A stretch of DNA of 64,000 nt from Anaerolineae bacterium. Its GTDB lineage: Bacteria; Chloroflexota; Anaerolineae; Anaerolineales; Villigracilaceae. A program made the translations under genes and the position numbers. The notes beneath the pieces are model-generated. The model was not told the DNA's origin. It worked only from the letters and a program-made list of their open reading frames with translations, and made no database searches. Where the stretch lies: assembly GCA_003130845.1 (NCBI GenBank), contig QEXW01000013.1, forward strand, positions 1 to 64,000, written 5' to 3'. Positions 59,520 to 64,000 of the stretch are shown one piece after another. The first letter of the stretch is position 1; each line of letters opens with the position of its first letter.

Positions 59520-61084
59520 TACAACCCTCGCAATGCGGTGATAAGAATAAGCAACAAGAGTAAGGTCCACAGCAAGCCGCCATCACCTTCTAATAAACTC
59601 GAAACATACTCCACCAGACGTCTAAATAAGCGATATATGGCCCATAACAGCCTTGCCAAGAACTCTTGGAAGCGGACGAAGTGGGAAACTTGTGCTAGTG
59701 TAGATTGCTCTTCGGGCGTTGGTAAAAACCGATTGAGTTTCCAGTACGCAATGCCAATTGGTATGGTTAGCCCAACCATCAACAAGGCAACGGACCAGTT
59801 GCCAATTTGCAGGCTGCCAGGCCAACCCCACAAACCAGTCAGTAAGACTGTAATCATCAATGTTGCCAAACCAAGCGGGTAAGACACCTGAGACCAGCGT
59901 GGTAGTTCGCTGAGCGGCGTATCGCCACTGCGTGAGAGGTGTCTAATGTATCCTGCAATCAGCATGACATGTGCAGTTAGAAACAATGGCCAGAACAGCG
60001 CCGGCCAGGGAAAATTACCCAGCCAGCCGGAAGCCGTGAGGGTAAAGGGCAATGAAAGCAAGCAAAGCAAGAAACCTGCTAGTAACCGTGTCAGCCAAAT
60101 TTGCCGGGAAGAATATAAAAATAACAACCCGCCGAACAAGACCAGCGACACGCCCCAGGCCGCACTGCCCTGTGGGTTGCCCCGCAAAGCGGCAGCCAGG
60201 GAAAGTGCACTCATCCCAATAATCCAATAAGGACGCGCGCTGATTTCATCTGACGAAGAAAACCATTTCCAGGCGGCATATATGGCTGCAAGCGCTACCA
60301 ATGCCAGCAAAAAGATGCGTATCGTTTCATCTACGTCGCCAGCGGGCAGACGTGCTAAGACGACCAGGCTGGTGGCGGCGGCGGTCAGGCGCAGCGAAGA
60401 GCCTATACCGCGTCGTAGTGCTAGGTCCTGCCGATAGGGTAGGTGTAAGGGGATGACCCCCAGGCGTAACCCAACTGCCAATAATAAAAACAGCCAAGCT
60501 TCGGGTGGAGTTTGTTGTAAAGAGGTGGGTAAGCCTGTGCGTGCGCTGATAACGGCAGCCCATAATGCAAAGCCTGTGCCTGCAGCGCGAAAAGCCAGGG
60601 AAATGACCGCTCGCTCGCTGTTAGAAGACGAGCGAGTCATGCGGAGCGTGTTCAAATACTCAAGCAGGTCAATTGCCATCCACATTAACGATAAGGTCAG
60701 GATGTTATCGGCCATAACAGCCAATAATCCAACCAACCCCAGTGCAACAGCGCCAAACCAAGAAATCGGGCTAAGCACAGCCAGGCGTGCCGGCGAGGTC
60801 AACACCACAGCGCTTGCCAATGCGACCAAACTGATGGCGTACAGCCAGGAGAACGAATCGGCTTGCAAAGCGGGCGTGGTGTGAAATAATGTGCTGAACG
60901 GCCATGAGCTGACAGGTAGACGCGTAGGCAGGTCAATTTGCCAAAGCGGAGTGCTCGCCCAGCTCAACAAAGCACCCAGCGCTGCTGCCAGCCATGAAAA
61001 AGCCGCCGGGCGGCGCGTCAACCGCAAGACGGCCATGACGAGTAATGTAAGGAGCAGGATGCTCAGAGATAAGATGACGAACAT
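59519..61084 (-). CDS. NuoL/NuoM-like membrane antiporter subunit, diverged
   Basis: 521 residues with about 14 hydrophobic helices. LSLMWMAIDLLEYLNTLRM corresponds to the helix with the proton-path glutamate, and GLRLGVIPLHLPYRQDLALRRGIGSSLRL to the K-x-P-x-H-x-W-L-P segment; there the lysine is replaced by Arg and the AH...AP part is absent. A C-terminal amphipathic stretch and a last helix (LLWTLLLLLILITAL) recall the lateral helix of NuoL. It is first of three overlapping genes with no dehydrogenase, hydrogenase or quinone-site genes around them. Confidence 0.7.
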   Translation of the reverse strand: MFVILSLSILLLTLLVMAVLRLTRRPAAFSWLAAALGALLSWASTPLWQIDLPTRLPVSSWPFSTLFHTTPALQADSFSWLYAISLVALASAVVLTSPARLAVLSPISWFGAVALGLVGLLAVMADNILTLSLMWMAIDLLEYLNTLRMTRSSSNSERAVISLAFRAAGTGFALWAAVISARTGLPTSLQQTPPEAWLFLLLAVGLRLGVIPLHLPYRQDLALRRGIGSSLRLTAAATSLVVLARLPAGDVDETIRIFLLALVALAAIYAAWKWFSSSDEISARPYWIIGMSALSLAAALRGNPQGSAAWGVSLVLFGGLLFLYSSRQIWLTRLLAGFLLCLLSLPFTLTASGWLGNFPWPALFWPLFLTAHVMLIAGYIRHLSRSGDTPLSELPRWSQVSYPLGLATLMITVLLTGLWGWPGSLQIGNWSVALLMVGLTIPIGIAYWKLNRFLPTPEEQSTLAQVSHFVRFQEFLARLLWAIYRLFRRLVEYVSSLLEGDGGLLWTLLLLLILITALRGL

Positions 61085-61138
61085 GTAAGGTGTATTTTAT
61101 CAGGTTTACTGCTCGCCAAACGGTTTATAATTTTAGCG

Positions 61139-62476
61139 ATGAACACATCACGGCTCAAACTCTTGGCTCTAGGGGTATGGACAGCGGTTTTCTTATGTGG
61201 CATCATGTTGGCCATCGCCTTGTTAGTGGGCGATAAAATTTCGGCTGCGCCCAGCCGAAACACAACGCTTACGCCCCAGGCAGTGCGCAATACACTCACC
61301 CCCTCTCGAACGCCGACTCGGTTGCGCGAGGTGATTTACTTGCCTTCTGCCACGGCTCGGCCGGTTTCTCCCACGCCCATCCTACCTACAGCAACTCCTT
61401 TTCCGACCCTCTCCATCAGCCAATTCTACCCTGCGCAAAATGCCAATCCACTCACCGGTTTGCAAGCCGACCCAGCTTTGCTAGAACGTCGTCCGGTTGT
61501 AGTGAAAATCAGCACGTTTCCGCGAGGTGTACGCGCTTATCAATCTGGGCTCAGCCTGGCGGATGTAGTCTATGAATACTACATTGAAGATGGCCTGACG
61601 CGTTTTGCGGCCATTTTTTATGGGCAAAATGCCAATCGTGCCGGCCCGGTGCGCTCTGGACGCTATTTCGATGAACACCTGATGCGTATGTATCATGCCG
61701 TGTTGGTGTTTGCGAATGCCGATGAACGTGTGGAAACCTATCTGATAGAACAAGCGGAACTGCGCCCGTTGTTGTTTGTGCCGCGCCCTGACAATTGCCC
61801 TCCGCTCTGTCGGGATACCACCATCAGTGGCTACAATAGCATGTTCGTAGATACGGCCGGTGTTGGAGCAAAAATTCTGGATAACACCCGTCAGGACCTG
61901 CGTCAGACCGTTTTCGGCCCTTTAATTTCCCCAGGCGGGTACCCAGTCATTACCAAGATTTTCACCCACTATTCCGAGTTTAGTTACAACTATTGGGAAT
62001 ACGACTCGGCCAATTACTCCTACTGGCGTTTTTCGGATGCCCAAGATGCCGAAGCCCTGGCTATCAATGAAGTATATCAGCCCCATATTGACCGTTGGAA
62101 TAACCAACAAATTTCTGCTCAGAATGTGGTCGTTCTGGTTGTTCCTCACATGTTTAACAACGAATTCGACCGGGCGGACCAAGTATTCAATATTCGCTTG
62201 CTTGGGGCGGGGACTGCTTACATTTTCCGCGAAGGACGAATGATTCTCGGCGCCTGGTTGCGTGACCGGCTGGACCAACCCATTCAATTGGTGGATAAAG
62301 ACCGCAATCCCATCCCGCTTCAGCCGGGCGTCACCTTTTACCAAGTCATCAACCCAGAGAGCGCTTACCGGCAGAATGGCGAAATCGCAGAGTTTTTCTT
62401 CTTCATTCCACCGCGCGTGGTGACTCTGACACCTACCCCTTTTGGTTTTAAACCCAGTCTAACGCCCAAGAGGTAA
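61139..62476 (+). CDS. DUF3048 domain lipoprotein-like secreted protein
   Basis: 445 residues. An N-terminal helix (about 8-30) acts as anchor or signal, a Thr/Pro-rich linker covers about 38-95, and the DUF3048 domain starts at NPLTGLQADPALLERRPVVVKISTFPRGVRAYQSGLSLADVVYEYYIEDGLTRFAAIFYGQN. RAGPVRSGRYFDEHLMRMYHAVLVFANAD is diagnostic, and the C-terminal half is the second DUF3048 lobe. It is related to Bacillus YerB. The function is unknown; an extracytoplasmic envelope role is likely. Confidence 0.85.
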   Translation: MNTSRLKLLALGVWTAVFLCGIMLAIALLVGDKISAAPSRNTTLTPQAVRNTLTPSRTPTRLREVIYLPSATARPVSPTPILPTATPFPTLSISQFYPAQNANPLTGLQADPALLERRPVVVKISTFPRGVRAYQSGLSLADVVYEYYIEDGLTRFAAIFYGQNANRAGPVRSGRYFDEHLMRMYHAVLVFANADERVETYLIEQAELRPLLFVPRPDNCPPLCRDTTISGYNSMFVDTAGVGAKILDNTRQDLRQTVFGPLISPGGYPVITKIFTHYSEFSYNYWEYDSANYSYWRFSDAQDAEALAINEVYQPHIDRWNNQQISAQNVVVLVVPHMFNNEFDRADQVFNIRLLGAGTAYIFREGRMILGAWLRDRLDQPIQLVDKDRNPIPLQPGVTFYQVINPESAYRQNGEIAEFFFFIPPRVVTLTPTPFGFKPSLTPKR

Positions 62477-62494
62477 TCGTTGAGTAGTACTCTG

Positions 62495-62526
62495 TTGCCA
62501 ACATGCATAAGGCGTTGTCGTTGGCA
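62495..62526 (+). terminator. Probable terminator after the DUF3048 gene
   Basis: A 7-bp stem TGCCAAC/GTTGGCA with a 17-nt loop is followed by GGCTTTTCTCTC. It lies 18 bp past the stop. Confidence 0.5.
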
Positions 62527-62634
62527 GGCTTTTCTCTCTCCTGTCCTCTCCCATCAAAAAAAAAGGGCGAAGGGAAATAGCAGTTGACCAATACGAAGGT
62601 AAGTGGAGCAGCACGAATTCAAAAAGGATATCCA

Positions 62635-63303
62635 ATGTGCGGACGTTTTACGCTGACCGTTGAGGCAACCGAATTGCAACAAGCCTTTCCTGGATACACC
62701 TTTCCCGCGCAATTCAAGCCCCGTTTCAACATCTGCCCGGGGCAGCCCGTTCTAGCAGTTCTGAATACCCCTGCCCTAACCGTAGATTCTCTTGTGTGGG
62801 GCTTGATTCCGGCCTGGGCCAAAGACCCCCAAATTGGTTCGCGGCTTATCAACGCACGCGCCGAAACTCTGGCCGAAAAACCATCGTTTCGAGGGGCATA
62901 CCGCTACAAACGGTGTCTTATCTTTGCCGATGGCTTTTATGAATGGCAGATTCGACCAGAATCAAAATTCAAAGTCCCGCATTACATCCGTCTAAAATCG
63001 GGTCAGCCGTTCACTTTTGCCGGTTTATGGGAGGAGTGGCACGCATCCGATGGCTCGTTAGTCAAATCTTGCACCATCATCACCACTGAACCCAACGCCC
63101 TGATGTCGGCCATTCACAATCGGATGCCGGTCATTTTACCGCCAGCCGCCCATCAGCAATGGCTAGACCCTACGCCGCAAACGCCACAATCTTTGCAACC
63201 CCTGCTATTGCCTTACCCCTCCGAGGAGATGATGGCTTATCCCGTCTCCACTCTTGTTAACAAACCAGAGAACGACCGCCCTGAACTGATTCACCCAGCC
63301 TAA
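62635..63303 (+). CDS. SOS response-associated protein, YedK/HMCES family
   Basis: 222 residues. The start MCGRFTLTVE places catalytic Cys2 at the N-terminus after Met removal; it forms a thiazolidine link with abasic sites in single-stranded DNA. INARAET, FYEW and AIHNRMPVIL hold the conserved Asn, Glu and His. AAAGGA precedes the ATG at 62635; the frame opens 17 codons earlier without a good start. It protects abasic sites during replication. Confidence 0.94.
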   Translation: MCGRFTLTVEATELQQAFPGYTFPAQFKPRFNICPGQPVLAVLNTPALTVDSLVWGLIPAWAKDPQIGSRLINARAETLAEKPSFRGAYRYKRCLIFADGFYEWQIRPESKFKVPHYIRLKSGQPFTFAGLWEEWHASDGSLVKSCTIITTEPNALMSAIHNRMPVILPPAAHQQWLDPTPQTPQSLQPLLLPYPSEEMMAYPVSTLVNKPENDRPELIHPA

Positions 63304-63309
63304 ACCTAC

Positions 63310-64000
63310 ATGTCCGTCAAAGAATCTGTCCTTCGTCGTTTCCCGGCTTTGGGTTCGCGTGATTTTGCCATCTTTTGGGTTGGACAATTCATTTCCCTAA
63401 TCGGTACATGGATGCAAAGTACAACACAGCCCTATCTGGCCTACCGCATCTCCGGTCAACCGCTCGACTTGGGGTTGATTGGCGCTGCTGCCACACTGCC
63501 GACCTTTTTGCTGGCCTTACCCGGCGGTGTGCTGGTCGAACGACTGGATAAGCGTCAAACCGTCATTGCGCTGCAAGTTGTGATGATGCTGCAGGCGCTG
63601 GCCATGGCAGCACTGACGCTTTCGGGGCATATTCAAATTTGGCATATCGTGGCACTGTCCTTTCTATTGGGCATTGCCAACGCCATTGAAATCACGGCGC
63701 GCCAAGCCATGCTGATTGAACTGGTTGGTAAAGACCGCTTGCCAAACGCCATCGCTCTGCAAGCCACCATTTTTAACGCCGCGCGTGTGCTGGGGCCGAT
63801 GGTTGCGGCGCCGTTCTTGGTGTTCGTTGCAGAAAACGGCGAGGGTTGGGCCTTCTTGGCCAATGGCATCAGTTATCTCTTCGTTGTGATTGGCTTGCTG
63901 TTTGTAAATACGCCTTTCAAAACCACCCGACCGGTAAAGCGGGATAGTAGTGCGTTTGAGGAGTTTCTTGAAGGACAACGCTATATTCTTGCCCGGCCTG
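63310..64000 (+). CDS. MFS transporter (EntS-like), truncated by the window edge
   Basis: The reading frame is open from ATG 63310 to the last base: 230 residues with no stop. Helices are visible from about residue 20 (DFAIFWVGQFISLIGTWMQ), and the signature loop LVERLDKRQTVIALQ lies between helices 2 and 3. AITARQAMLIELVGKDRLPNAIALQATIFNAARVLGPMVAAP is typical of the MFS_3 (enterobactin exporter-like) group. It starts 6 bp after the YedK gene stop. Substrate unknown. Confidence 0.85.
   Translation, partial: MSVKESVLRRFPALGSRDFAIFWVGQFISLIGTWMQSTTQPYLAYRISGQPLDLGLIGAAATLPTFLLALPGGVLVERLDKRQTVIALQVVMMLQALAMAALTLSGHIQIWHIVALSFLLGIANAIEITARQAMLIELVGKDRLPNAIALQATIFNAARVLGPMVAAPFLVFVAENGEGWAFLANGISYLFVVIGLLFVNTPFKTTRPVKRDSSAFEEFLEGQRYILARP

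Noticed and set aside
1-64000. CRISPR arrays, prophage or insertion sequences
   Set aside because: No regular spaced repeats, no transposase or integrase frames and no terminal inverted repeats around gene-sized segments were seen.

Overview
The window looks like a chromosomal segment of a member of the Chloroflexota, most likely class Anaerolineae. This is inferred from gene content, not from a phylogeny. The clues are a long single-strand division/cell-wall (dcw) cluster without murE, several large GAF-rich signalling proteins, Pro/Thr-rich extracytoplasmic linkers, and tRNA genes that do not encode CCA. Nearly all of the DNA is ordinary coding chromosome; I see no integrase, transposase, prophage or CRISPR array.

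Layout. 1-7.8 kb (+): an ftsB-like gene coupled to lysA, a large sensor kinase, then a cysteine desulfurase / mnmA / small membrane protein operon that fits tRNA 2-thiolation. 7.8-10.4 kb (-): a penicillin-acylase-family hydrolase. 10.6-15.3 kb: a 68-residue protein, a fused anti-sigma-kinase/GAF/PP2C protein, its STAS partner, and a strongly structured RNA or leader upstream of the STAS gene. 15.4-15.6 kb: two serine tRNAs. 16.3-33.97 kb (-): the dcw cluster, in transcription order mraZ, rsmH, ftsL, ftsI, murF, mraY, murD, ftsW, murG, a CvpA-like gene, murC, a 63-residue gene, murB, ddl, ftsQ, ftsA, ftsZ. It has a near-consensus promoter, MraZ boxes and a leader hairpin at its head and a strong terminator after ftsZ.

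34-41.9 kb: a methyltransferase, a SIS-domain sugar isomerase/deaminase, a LacI-regulated GH4 6-phospho-glycosidase, an S9 peptidase and folD. 41.9-45.7 kb (-): an alcohol dehydrogenase, then a substrate-binding lipoprotein placed directly before a Cache/HAMP-type histidine kinase, with no transporter genes. 46-52.8 kb (+): an L,D-transpeptidase, a DegV protein, uridine kinase, a cyclophilin broken by a frameshift, two VTT-domain membrane proteins, an M20 dipeptidase and a CBS-ACT protein. 52.9-61.1 kb (-): a pseudouridine synthase, a zinc-ribbon membrane protein, selB, a long coiled-coil protein, and three overlapping genes for complex-I/Mrp-like membrane subunits without any redox partner. 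61.1-64 kb (+): a DUF3048 protein, a YedK/HMCES-like SOS protein and a truncated MFS transporter.

How the genes fit together: the dcw block makes the lipid II precursor and assembles the divisome. The ftsB-like gene, lysA (diaminopimelate to lysine) and the L,D-transpeptidase belong to the same cell-envelope theme. All five convergent gene pairs are separated by compact hairpin terminators. The most unusual items are the orphan complex-I-like membrane trio, which lacks the usual lysines, the structured RNA at 15.1-15.26 kb, the lipoprotein/kinase pair, and the cyclophilin frameshift.
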